26,608 bases of DNA from an uncultured Campylobacter sp. (GTDB lineage: Bacteria; Campylobacterota; Campylobacteria; Campylobacterales; Campylobacteraceae). The first letter of the stretch is position 1, and every line of letters starts with the position of its first letter. The notes under the pieces are model-generated. The model was not told the DNA's origin. It saw nothing but the letters and a program-made list of their open reading frames with translations, and searched no databases. The translations under genes and the position numbers were made by a program. The DNA lies in assembly GCF_938018035.1 (NCBI RefSeq), contig NZ_CALIJF010000092.1, forward strand, positions 1 through 26,608, in the 5' to 3' direction. This document shows, in pieces, positions 7,606 through 15,137 of the stretch.

Positions 7606-8354
7606 TGCAAGAAAAAGCCTATAAACTGCTAGCGGCGCAGGAGAACATCTCGCACAATGAAGCCAAGGCCCTCATCGATGCGGGACTTGTAAGCGCTCGC
7701 GGCGCAAAGATCGCTCTAGCGCGCGAGATGCTCGGCGAAAATACTAAATTTAGCGTGATGAAGCCCGCAAAACCCGCGATCATTTACGAGGATGAGAACG
7801 TTTTGGCGGTCAATAAGCCGCCCTTTATGAGCAGCGAAAATTTGGAAAAAATCTATAAATTCAGCCTTCTAAACCGCCTGGATAAGGAGACTAGCGGCGT
7901 CGTGCTGCTATATAAGAACGAAGAATTTCGCGAAGCGGCGATTGCGGAGTTTAAAAATTTACGCGTGAAAAAAAGCTACATCGCGATCGTGAAGGGGATC
8001 GTGAGCGAAGAGATGAAATTTGACGAGCCGATTTTGACGATAAAGACCCGAAGCGGCGCGTTTTCTAAAATTTCGCCAAACGGCAAGAGCGCATTTAGTG
8101 AGGTTTATCCGCTGATGATAAGCGGCAAAAAATCGCTCGTAAAAGTGCGGATCGAGACGGGCAGGACGCATCAGATCCGCGTGCATCTGGCAAATGCGGG
8201 ATTCGGCGTAATAGGCGATGAAAAATATGCTAAAAGCCGCGCGAAGCGGATGTTTCTACACTCGTACGAGACCGAAATTTTAGGGTTAAAATTTAAAGCT
8301 CCGCTAGGTAAAAGCTTCAACGAATTCGGCTTTGAAATTCCTAAAGAGCTCTGA
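7605..8354 (+). CDS. RluA-family pseudouridine synthase
   Basis: Isomerises uridine to pseudouridine in rRNA or tRNA. The catalytic motif LLNRLDKETSGVVLL is present at residues 88-102, with D93 as the expected catalytic aspartate. The conserved RIETGRTHQIRVHLAN segment is near the C-terminal third. The N-terminal about 45 residues (LLAAQENISHNEAKALIDAG...) look like an S4-type RNA-binding domain. The first conserved motif is altered to VNKPPFMSS. The start at 7605 (AAGGAAAG at 7591-7598) overlaps the waaA stop by one base; an in-frame ATG at 7560 lies within waaA. The 249 residues fit the family. Which RNA position is modified cannot be told from the sequence. Confidence 0.9.
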   Translation: MQEKAYKLLAAQENISHNEAKALIDAGLVSARGAKIALAREMLGENTKFSVMKPAKPAIIYEDENVLAVNKPPFMSSENLEKIYKFSLLNRLDKETSGVVLLYKNEEFREAAIAEFKNLRVKKSYIAIVKGIVSEEMKFDEPILTIKTRSGAFSKISPNGKSAFSEVYPLMISGKKSLVKVRIETGRTHQIRVHLANAGFGVIGDEKYAKSRAKRMFLHSYETEILGLKFKAPLGKSFNEFGFEIPKEL

Positions 8355-8420
8355 TATTCAATGGCTTTTAAGTTAATTTTAGGTAACATCGCAAGTTTAA
8401 AAATTTTATAAGGGATCAAA

Positions 8421-9761
8421 GTGTTTGAGATCATAAGCGAGTCGTTTAAAAACGCGGTCAATAAATTAAAAACAATCGATGACGAAAAAGCTTTAAAAAA
8501 CGCCTTGGAGACGCTAAAAAAGGCGCTTTTAAAGGCCGACGTGCACCACAAAGTCGTAAAGGATTTTTTGGCGCTTGTCGAAGCCGATCTTCGTATCGGT
8601 ACGATAGGACAGAAGCCGTTTTTGCAGTCCATCAAGACAAATTTGACTAAAATTTTAACGGCGCCTAGGGGCAGCAGCCAAGGGTTTGTATTTGCCGGCA
8701 CGCCTCCTACGGTAGCTTTGATGACGGGACTTCAAGGAAGCGGAAAATCCACAAGCACGATAAAACTTGCGAATTATCTGAAACTTCGTAAAAAAAAGGT
8801 CTTGGTTGCGGCGTGCGACTTGCAGCGCTTAGCCGCGGTCGAACAGCTCCGCCAGCTTTGCGAAGCAAACGAGATCGAGCTGTTTTTTATCGAGGGCGAG
8901 AGCGATCCGCTAAAGGTTGCGGAAAAAGCGCTAAGCAAGGCTAAAAGCGGGCTTTATGACGTGCTGCTCGTAGATACGGCGGGACGTCTTGCGATCGATG
9001 AGGCGCTTATGGCACAGCTTGCGGAGATGAAAAAAGCTTTAAATCCGCATGAAATTTTTTACGTAGCCGACGCTATGAGCGGTCAAGACGGCATTAAAAC
9101 GGCCGCTAAATTTGATGAAATTTTAGGCCTTACGGGCGTGATCTTAAGCAAATTTGACGCCGATACCAAAGGTGGCGTAGCTCTTGGTATCGCGCAGCAG
9201 CTTGGCATCCCGCTTCGCTTTATCGGAACCGGCGAGAAGGTGGCCGATCTGGAAGGCTTCATACCCGATAGAATCACCGGTCGCATTATGGGCGAGGGCG
9301 ATTTAGCGACGCTAGCTGAGAAAACAAGCGCCGTTTTTGACGAAAGAGAAGCTAAGGCTCTAAACAAAAAGATCAAAAAGGGCGAGTTTAATTTCAACGA
9401 TTTCGTAAATCAACTAGAGAGCGTGAAAAAGCTCGGTAATATGAAAAATTTGATCGGTATGATCCCGGGGCTTTCCGGCATGGCGAATAAAATAAAAGAT
9501 ATCGATTTGGAAAACTCAAAAGAGATACTTCATATCAAAGCGATGATCAATTCTATGACGCCGAAAGAGCGCGAAAACCCTGATCTGCTAAATAATTCGC
9601 GTAAGCGCAGACTTGCTGCCGGCGCAGGGCTTTCGCAGGTGGAGGTGAACCGCTTTTTAAAGCAGTTCGCGGGCGCTTCGAAGCTTGCGAAGAAATTTTC
9701 GGGCAAGGGCGGCATGCAGGGGCTTGCCTCAATAGCTCAAAGGCAAAATTTACCGAGATAA
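8421..9761 (+). CDS. ffh: Signal recognition particle protein Ffh (SRP54)
   Basis: GTPase that, with 4.5S RNA, delivers nascent membrane proteins to FtsY and the translocon. Order of domains: N-terminal helical bundle (about 1-90), G domain with the P-loop GLQGSGKST (103-111), DTAGRLAIDEALM, and SKFDADTKGG, then the methionine-rich M domain (about 310-446) with MIPGLSGM and the GAGLSQVEVNRFLKQF helix. The 446 residues are normal. The start codon is GTG, with AAGGGA at 8410-8415. The last codons and stop lie inside a perfect 8-bp hairpin (9751-9771). It is followed 78 bases later by rpsP. Confidence 0.98.
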   Translation: MFEIISESFKNAVNKLKTIDDEKALKNALETLKKALLKADVHHKVVKDFLALVEADLRIGTIGQKPFLQSIKTNLTKILTAPRGSSQGFVFAGTPPTVALMTGLQGSGKSTSTIKLANYLKLRKKKVLVAACDLQRLAAVEQLRQLCEANEIELFFIEGESDPLKVAEKALSKAKSGLYDVLLVDTAGRLAIDEALMAQLAEMKKALNPHEIFYVADAMSGQDGIKTAAKFDEILGLTGVILSKFDADTKGGVALGIAQQLGIPLRFIGTGEKVADLEGFIPDRITGRIMGEGDLATLAEKTSAVFDEREAKALNKKIKKGEFNFNDFVNQLESVKKLGNMKNLIGMIPGLSGMANKIKDIDLENSKEILHIKAMINSMTPKERENPDLLNNSRKRRLAAGAGLSQVEVNRFLKQFAGASKLAKKFSGKGGMQGLASIAQRQNLPR

Positions 9762-9771
9762 TCTCTCGGTA
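9751..9771 (+). other. Hairpin across the ffh stop codon
   Basis: TACCGAGA (9751-9758) and TCTCGGTA (9764-9771) are perfect complements around a 5-base loop containing most of the ffh TAA. No T-run follows, so a classical intrinsic terminator is unlikely. It could act as an mRNA-processing or 3'-protecting element between ffh and rpsP. Confidence 0.55.
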
Positions 9772-9775
9772 GAGT

Positions 9776-9818
9776 TTGCAGATGTTTAAGTTTTAGCCAT
9801 CTGCAAGTTCTAAAACTT
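9776..9818 (+). promoter_or_regulatory. rpsP leader with two interlocking stems
   Basis: Stem A pairs TTGCAGATG (9776-9784) with CATCTGCAA (9798-9806). Stem B pairs AAGTTTTAG (9788-9796), which is in the loop of stem A, with CTAAAACTT (9810-9818). Both stems are 9 perfect base pairs. They either alternate or form an H-type pseudoknot, though the short connecting loops would strain two full stems. The AAGGAG of rpsP follows at 9829-9834. The arrangement suggests control of the ribosomal-protein operon, but no ligand is known from this sequence. Confidence 0.55.
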
Positions 9819-9839
9819 ACAAAAATTTAAGGAGAAAAA

Positions 9840-10070
9840 ATGGCAACAGTTGTTAGGCTTACAAGAATCGGAAGAAAGAAGCAGCCTTTTTACCGCATCG
9901 TGGTAACGGATAGCAGGAAAAGACGCGACGGCGGCTTTATCGAGACGATCGGCTTTTATAACCCGTTAAAACAGAGCGATAATATTAAATTCGACGCGGA
10001 GCGTTTGGCATACTGGAAGAGCGTAGGCGCGAAGTTAAGCGATAGGGTCGCTCAAATCACAAGCAAATAA
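9840..10070 (+). CDS. rpsP: 30S ribosomal protein S16
   Basis: A 76-residue small-subunit protein needed for 30S assembly. It begins ATVVRLTRIGRKKQPFYRIV, the classical S16 start, followed by VTDSRKRRDGGFIETIGFYNP. AAGGAG is 5 bases from the ATG. It is the first gene of the rpsP-khpA-rimM-trmD-rplS group, and its leader is highly structured. The KhpA start follows one base after the stop. Confidence 0.98.
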   Translation: MATVVRLTRIGRKKQPFYRIVVTDSRKRRDGGFIETIGFYNPLKQSDNIKFDAERLAYWKSVGAKLSDRVAQITSK

Positions 10071-10071
10071 A

Positions 10072-10314
10072 ATGGTAGAAAATTTTATAAAAGAATACGC
10101 AAAGTTGATCGCCGACTATCCGCAGTCCGTCTCTACGCAAAAGCGGGTCGGTGAAAACTTTACCGAGATCATCGTCTATGCCGACAAGGCCGACACCGGC
10201 AAACTCATCGGCAAGGACGGCAAAATGATAAACGCCATAAAGACGGTCATCATCGGCTATAAAGCAAAAGATCCGATCAATTATAAAATTACCGTCAAAG
10301 CCAAAGATGCCTGA
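10072..10314 (+). CDS. khpA: KH-domain RNA-binding protein KhpA
   Basis: An 80-residue single KH-domain protein (former YlqC family). The GxxG loop region reads GKLIGKDGKMINAIKTV at about residues 43-59. KhpA proteins bind RNA, often as a partner of KhpB, and sit between rpsP and rimM in many bacteria, as here. It starts one base after rpsP and overlaps the rimM start by 8 bases, so the three are very likely co-translated. Confidence 0.92.
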   Translation: MVENFIKEYAKLIADYPQSVSTQKRVGENFTEIIVYADKADTGKLIGKDGKMINAIKTVIIGYKAKDPINYKITVKAKDA

Positions 10315-10837
10315 TGATCTTTTAGAGGTCGCGAAGCTCGGTCGGACTATCGGCCTAAAGGGCGCGGTTAAAATTTTCGATCGCAGCGACTTCCCCTCCC
10401 AGTTTAAAAAAGGCGCCAAATTTTATCTGCGAAACGGCGAAATTTTAGAAATTCTATCCTTTAACGGCGCAAATTCTAGCGCTATTTTTAAAAATTACGA
10501 AAGCGTAGAGGCGGCGGCAAATTTAACTAACCAAATTCTTTACCGTAGCAAAGAGGACACGCGAAAATTTTGCAAATTGCAAAAGGGCGAGTTCTTTTAC
10601 TTCGATATTATCGGGCTTGAAATTTATGAAGACGGCGCTGTTTTGGGGCGCGTAAGAGACATATTGCAGATCGGAAGCGGTTATCTTTTTGAGGTAGAAA
10701 CGGATGAAAGCTTAATCTTACAGGCTCTGCCGAAAGAATTTTTCATTCCCTACGTGGACGCCTATGTGAAAGAAATTTCGCTTAGCGAGCGTAAAATTTT
10801 TACGCAAAACGCGCGTGCGATTTTGGAAAATTCATGA
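10307..10837 (+). CDS. rimM: 16S rRNA processing protein RimM
   Basis: Assembly factor for the 30S head that works through S19. The N-terminal RimM domain begins with LLEVAKLGRTIGLKGAVKIF. A PRC-barrel domain follows from about residue 95 (FFYFDIIGLEIYEDGAVLG), ending with LPKEFFIPYVDAYVKEI. The 176 residues are normal. The ATG lies inside the end of khpA and the stop overlaps the trmD start by 4 bases. Confidence 0.95.
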   Translation: MPDDLLEVAKLGRTIGLKGAVKIFDRSDFPSQFKKGAKFYLRNGEILEILSFNGANSSAIFKNYESVEAAANLTNQILYRSKEDTRKFCKLQKGEFFYFDIIGLEIYEDGAVLGRVRDILQIGSGYLFEVETDESLILQALPKEFFIPYVDAYVKEISLSERKIFTQNARAILENS

Positions 10838-11535
10838 ATTTTATCTTCATCTCGCTGTTTGAAAATCTCATCGCGCCCTATTTTGAGGACTCGATTTTAA
10901 AACGTGCGGTCGATAAGAAAATAATCTCGACGCATTTTTTTAACCCGCGAAATTTCACGACAAATCGGTATAAAAAGGTAGATGATTATATGATCGGCGG
11001 CGGTGCGGGGCTTTTGATCGGCACGGAGCCGCTTGCCGGGACTATAGAACACGTAAGAGCTAAATTTAAAAATGCGAAGTTTATCTATCTCTCGCCCGCC
11101 GGTAAAAAATTTAACCAAAACGATGCTAAGCGCCTAAGCAGCCAAGATAATTTATGCTTTATCTGCGGGCGCTACGAGGGGATCGATGAGCGTATAGTCG
11201 AAAGGTATGTAGATGAAATTTTTTGCATCGGCGATTTCGTCCTTACCGGCGGCGAGCTCGGCGCGCTTTGCATGTGCGATGCGATAAGCCGCAATATAAA
11301 AGGCGTTTTGGGCAACGAAAGCTCGCTCGTCGAAGAAAGCTTTGAAGGCGGAATTCTAGAGGCGCCTGCATTTACAAAGCCTGATGTTTTTGAAAATTTA
11401 CCTATAGTTTCAGAGTTTTTAAAGGGTAATCACGCTAAAATGCGCAGCTTAAAAAATCAAATGGCGCTATGCAAAACGAGGTTCTTCCGCCCGGATATGT
11501 ACCGAAAGATCGCCAGAAATAAAGGAAATTTATGA
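10834..11535 (+). CDS. trmD: tRNA (guanine-37-N1)-methyltransferase
   Basis: SPOUT-fold enzyme that methylates G37 next to the anticodon and so prevents frameshifting. Visible are the N-terminal FISLFENLIAPYFEDSIL, DDYMIGGGAGLLI, the knot region ICGRYEGIDERIVERYVDE and IGDFVLTGGELGAL, and the C-terminal helical domain ending RPDMYRKIARNKGNL. The 233 residues are typical. It overlaps rimM by 4 bases and its TGA overlaps the rplS ATG (ATGA). Confidence 0.98.
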   Translation: MNFIFISLFENLIAPYFEDSILKRAVDKKIISTHFFNPRNFTTNRYKKVDDYMIGGGAGLLIGTEPLAGTIEHVRAKFKNAKFIYLSPAGKKFNQNDAKRLSSQDNLCFICGRYEGIDERIVERYVDEIFCIGDFVLTGGELGALCMCDAISRNIKGVLGNESSLVEESFEGGILEAPAFTKPDVFENLPIVSEFLKGNHAKMRSLKNQMALCKTRFFRPDMYRKIARNKGNL

Positions 11536-11888
11536 AAAACAAGTATATCCAAGCGTTTGAGGACGCTCAGATCACAAGCAAAAGTGTGCCTGATTTCCGT
11601 GCCGGCGACACCTTAAAGGTAGCCATCAGGATCAAAGAGGGCGATAAGAGCAGAATTCAAAATTTTGAAGGCACCTGCATTGCGCGTCGCGGAAACGGCG
11701 TCAGCGAGACTTTTATCATTCGCAAGATCGGCGCAAATAGCGTCGGCGTAGAGAGAATTTTCCCGATCTACAGCGAGAGTATCGAAAGTATCGAGGTTTT
11801 AAGAAAAGGACGCGTTCGCCGCGCGAAGTTATTTTACCTACGCGACAGACGCGGTAAAGCGGCTAAAATCAAAGAACTTCGAAAATAA
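11532..11888 (+). CDS. rplS: 50S ribosomal protein L19
   Basis: Located at the 30S-50S interface in the ribosome. The product of 118 residues contains FRAGDTLKVAIRIKEGDKSRIQ, described as FRAGDTLKVAIRIKEGDK then SRIQ, followed by FEGTCIARRGNGVSETFIIR and the basic KGRVRRAKLFYLRDRRGKAA near the end, all characteristic. AAAGGAAAT precedes the ATG. It is the last gene of the operon and is followed by an intrinsic terminator at 11903-11931. Confidence 0.98.
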   Translation: MKNKYIQAFEDAQITSKSVPDFRAGDTLKVAIRIKEGDKSRIQNFEGTCIARRGNGVSETFIIRKIGANSVGVERIFPIYSESIESIEVLRKGRVRRAKLFYLRDRRGKAAKIKELRK

Positions 11889-11902
11889 TCCTTTAAATTT
11901 AC

Positions 11903-11931
11903 GCTTCCCAATTCAAAAGGAAGCTCTTTTT
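11903..11931 (+). terminator. Rho-independent terminator after rplS
   Basis: GCTTCC (11903-11908) pairs with GGAAGC (11919-11924) across a 10-base loop, followed at once by TCTTTTT. It lies 14 bases after the rplS stop, right where the ribosomal operon should end. Confidence 0.8.
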
Positions 11932-11936
11932 ATAAT

Positions 11937-11962
11937 GCGCGAGATTTTAAAAAATTTCGCGC
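11937..11962. repeat. Second hairpin downstream of rplS
   Basis: GCGCGAGATTT and AAATTTCGCGC pair with a single G-U over about 11 bp around a 4-base A/T loop. It follows the rplS terminator by 5 bases and has no T-run on the plus strand. It may back up termination. Confidence 0.4.
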
Positions 11963-12057
11963 AAAATCTACTCGCATTAAATCTAAAATTTTACAACTTT
12001 TCCATTAAAATTTTTAATTTTAAACTGCCTAAAAATCGTCTTTCTCGATAGAAAAAG

Positions 12058-12079
12058 ATAAAATATATCCTGATTTTAT
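12058..12079. promoter_or_regulatory. Inverted repeat upstream of the activase promoter
   Basis: ATAAAAT and ATTTTAT, 7 bases each, are separated by 8 bases and centred about 30 bases upstream of the predicted -10 box. This is a possible operator for a dimeric regulator. In such AT-rich DNA it could also be chance. Confidence 0.25.
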
Positions 12080-12098
12080 TTGCGTTTAAAAATATTAC

Positions 12099-12106
12099 TA
12101 TAAAAT
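12099..12106 (+). promoter_or_regulatory. Probable -10 box for the activase operon
   Basis: TATAAAAT in an AT-rich stretch with upstream A/T periodicity, about 77 bases before the GTG at 12183. It is the best -10 candidate in the gap after the rplS terminator, which separates this operon from the ribosomal one. Confidence 0.4.
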
Positions 12107-12182
12107 GCAAATTTTAATTTAGAAAGCTCGCGCTAAATTTGAGAATTCGGCCGAGTAAAATTTATTCAGTAAAGAGCGAGAT

Positions 12183-15137
12183 GTGATTTTTTTAGGCATT
12201 GACGTAGGATCAACCACTGTTAAAACGGTAGTTTTAAACGATAAATATGAAATTTTAAGCAAGAGCTACGAGAGGCATTTGGCAAAGCCCAAGGAGCTGG
12301 TACTGGATAAAATTTTGCAAATCCAAAAAACCTATACAGGCGAGCAATTCAGCGTCGCCATAGCGGGTTCGGCGGGTATGGGTATCGCCAAAAATTGCAA
12401 AATTCCGTTCGTCCAAGAGGTTTTCGCTACCTCGCTCGGCGTCAAGCGAATGTTTCCAAAGACCGATGTCGTAATCGAGCTGGGCGGCGAGGATGCTAAA
12501 ATTTTATTTCTCACGGGCGGGCTTGAAGAGCGTATGAACGGCTCATGCGCGGGCGGTACCGGCGCATTTATCGATCAGATGACCAACCTTTTGCATCTGG
12601 ATATCACGGAGCTCGACCGCCTAAGCTTTGCGGCTAATAAAATTTACCCGATCGCCTCACGTTGTGGCGTATTTGCTAAAAGCGACATTCAGCCGCTACT
12701 AAATCAGGGCGTTAGAAAAGAGGATATTTGCGCTAGTATCTACGCCGCGGTCGTCGAGCAGACGATCTCAGGGCTTGCGCAGGGTCGCGAGGTCAAGGGC
12801 AATATCCTATTCTTGGGCGGTCCGTTGTTTTTCCTAAAAGGCCTTCAGAAGCGCTTTAAAGAGGTGCTAAAGCTTACCGACGAAACCGCGACCTTTCCCG
12901 ACATCGCGCCTTACTTCGTGGCTTACGGCAGCGCGCTGTACGCAAAAGATACGGGCGAGACGTTAAATTTAGAGGAAACGATCGCGCTTTTAAAAAAGGA
13001 ACCCGACAGAACCGCGCTGGAAGCCGAGCCGCCGCTTTTCAAAGACAGAGCGGAATTTGACGAGTTCACCGCTCGCCATGCCCGCGCGAGCGTGCCTAAA
13101 GTGGATATCCACACCTACAGCGGAGATGCGTATTTGGGCGTGGATTGCGGCAGCACCACGATAAAAGTCGTGCTGATTGGCACAAACTACGAGCTGCTCT
13201 ATAAATTTTACTCCTCCAACAAAGGCGATCCCGTCGATATCCTGCTGCCGCGTCTTAAGGAGCTATACGATCTTTGCGAGGGTCGCATCAAGATCAAGGG
13301 CAGCGGCGTTACCGGCTACGGCGAGGATCTCATTAAAACCGCCTTTCGCTTTGATTACGGTATCGTCGAGACGATCGCGCATTACAGCGCTGCGCGCCAC
13401 TTCAATCCGAAAGTAGATTTTATCATCGACATCGGCGGGCAGGACATCAAGTGTTTCTCCATTAAAGATGGCAATATCGATTCTATCGTGCTAAATGAGG
13501 CGTGCAGCTCGGGCTGCGGCTCGTTTTTGCAGACCTTTTCAAATTCCTTGGGCTACGACATCAAAGATTTTGCAAACTTAGCCCTTTTTGCAACCCACCC
13601 CGCCAAGCTCGGCAGCCGCTGCACGGTATTTATGAACTCTTCGGTTAAGCAGGCTCAAAAAGACGGCGCTACGATCGAAGATATCAGCGCGGGTCTTGCT
13701 ATTAGCGTCATAAAAAATGCGATTTACAAGGTCATTCGCGTGCGAAACGCCGATGATCTTGGGCAAAACATCGTAGTGCAGGGCGGTACCTTTTTAAACA
13801 ATGCCGTGCTACGCGCTTTTGAAAAAGAGCTCGGCAAGGACGTGATCCGTCTAGATATCAGCGAGCTTATGGGTGCATACGGCGCGGCGCTTTTTGCCAA
13901 AAATAACGCAAACGAGCGCACTAATATGATCAGTCGCGCCGAGCTTGAAAACTTTACCCACCGCAGCGAATTTAGCGTCTGCAAGCTCTGTACGAACAAA
14001 TGCCCGCTTACGATCAGCTACTTCGGCGATACTAAATTTGTCTCGGGAAATAAGTGCGAGCGCGGCGCGGGCAAGGAGATCCGCCACGACATTACGAATT
14101 TATTTGAGTTTAAAAACGAGCTTTTGCGAAAATATCGCAAGCCACCGAAGCAGGATGCGCCGCGGGTTGGAATTCCGTTTGTTTTGAATATGTTTGAGAT
14201 GATCCCGTTTTGGAGCGCGTTTTTTGAAAATTTAGGCATGAGCGTCGTGCTGTCGCAAAAGCCGCGAAAAGAGACGCTGTTTTTGGCAAGCCAGAGCATC
14301 CCGAGCGACACCGTCTGCTACCCGGCTAAAAGCGTGCACGGCCACATCTACGATCTGCTAAATAAGAGCGTCGATTTTATATTTTATCCGTGTATGAGCT
14401 ACAGCCTAGATGAAAATATCAGCGAGAACTGCTACAACTGCCCCGTAGTCGCATACTACCCCGAGCTGATACGCGCGAACGTAGGCGCGCTGGAGGAGAA
14501 AAAATTCCTCTACCCGCACGTGGATCTTAACATGCAAGATTCGTTTTGCAAAACGATGCAGGCTGAGCTCGCAGACGCCGGGTATAAATTTCACTCCGAC
14601 GCTGTGAAAAACGCCGTCTTGCAAGGCCTTAAGGAGCTGCAAAACTATAAAAATACCATTTTAATAAAAGGCGAGGAGGCCCTAAAGGAGATCAATGCAA
14701 GCGGCGCGCCCGCCATTGTGCTAGCGGGTCGCCCGTATCATATCGACAAGACGATAAATCACGGTATCGATCGCTATCTAAATTCCTTGGGCTTTATAGT
14801 GCTTAGCGAGGACGCGCTGCCGCTTAGCAGGGTGCAGACGAAAAGCCTTAATCAATGGACCTACCACGCCAGGCTTTATAGCGCAGCGCGGTTCATCTGT
14901 AAATACCCGCGCATGCAGCTGGTGCAGTTAGTCAGCTTCGGCTGCGGGATCGATGCGATCACGGGCGACGAGGTGCGCGACATACTGCGCCAAAACGGTA
15001 AAATTTACACTCAACTTAAAATCGACGAGGTTACGAACCTAGGTGCGGTCAAGATCCGCCTGCGTAGCCTAAAAGCGACTATGATAGAGCGCGAGAGGCA
15101 AGGCGCGCAACAAGAAGCAAGAAAGGATGCGCGCTAA
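12183..15137 (+). CDS. Acyl-CoA dehydratase activase-type protein: two BadF/BcrA ATPase modules plus an HgdB-like module
   Basis: A 984-residue protein of the 2-hydroxyacyl-CoA dehydratase activator family, which uses ATP to push a low-potential electron from a [4Fe-4S] cluster into a partner. Two ASKHA ATPase modules are seen: residues 1-255 with GIDVGSTTVKTVVL, IELGGEDAK, C122 (GSCAGGTGAF) and C161 (ASRCGVFAKSD); and 317-575 with GVDCGSTTIKVVLI, DIGGQDIK, C441/C445 and C480 (GSRCTVFMNSS). They can form a pseudo-dimer with one bridging cluster. A Cys knuckle follows (C600, C603, C607, C625), then an HgdB-like part (about 660-960, DUF2229 type) with C712 (DTVCYPA), C737 (YPCMSY) and C921 (SFGCG). 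The start is a GTG; the only upstream ATG, at 12181, runs into a stop. The last base of its TAA is the first base of the next gene. In vivo substrate unknown. Confidence 0.88.
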   Translation: MIFLGIDVGSTTVKTVVLNDKYEILSKSYERHLAKPKELVLDKILQIQKTYTGEQFSVAIAGSAGMGIAKNCKIPFVQEVFATSLGVKRMFPKTDVVIELGGEDAKILFLTGGLEERMNGSCAGGTGAFIDQMTNLLHLDITELDRLSFAANKIYPIASRCGVFAKSDIQPLLNQGVRKEDICASIYAAVVEQTISGLAQGREVKGNILFLGGPLFFLKGLQKRFKEVLKLTDETATFPDIAPYFVAYGSALYAKDTGETLNLEETIALLKKEPDRTALEAEPPLFKDRAEFDEFTARHARASVPKVDIHTYSGDAYLGVDCGSTTIKVVLIGTNYELLYKFYSSNKGDPVDILLPRLKELYDLCEGRIKIKGSGVTGYGEDLIKTAFRFDYGIVETIAHYSAARHFNPKVDFIIDIGGQDIKCFSIKDGNIDSIVLNEACSSGCGSFLQTFSNSLGYDIKDFANLALFATHPAKLGSRCTVFMNSSVKQAQKDGATIEDISAGLAISVIKNAIYKVIRVRNADDLGQNIVVQGGTFLNNAVLRAFEKELGKDVIRLDISELMGAYGAALFAKNNANERTNMISRAELENFTHRSEFSVCKLCTNKCPLTISYFGDTKFVSGNKCERGAGKEIRHDITNLFEFKNELLRKYRKPPKQDAPRVGIPFVLNMFEMIPFWSAFFENLGMSVVLSQKPRKETLFLASQSIPSDTVCYPAKSVHGHIYDLLNKSVDFIFYPCMSYSLDENISENCYNCPVVAYYPELIRANVGALEEKKFLYPHVDLNMQDSFCKTMQAELADAGYKFHSDAVKNAVLQGLKELQNYKNTILIKGEEALKEINASGAPAIVLAGRPYHIDKTINHGIDRYLNSLGFIVLSEDALPLSRVQTKSLNQWTYHARLYSAARFICKYPRMQLVQLVSFGCGIDAITGDEVRDILRQNGKIYTQLKIDEVTNLGAVKIRLRSLKATMIERERQGAQQEARKDAR

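Noticed and set aside
8171..8701. Open frame of 176 codons on the minus strand across the pseudouridine synthase-ffh junction
   Set aside because: Overlaps both conserved genes and the gap between them; composition resembles a reversed coding strand.
9751..9806. Intrinsic terminator after ffh
   Set aside because: The stems are perfect but no T-run follows either, and rpsP is close with its own ribosome site, so read-through with regulation is more likely.
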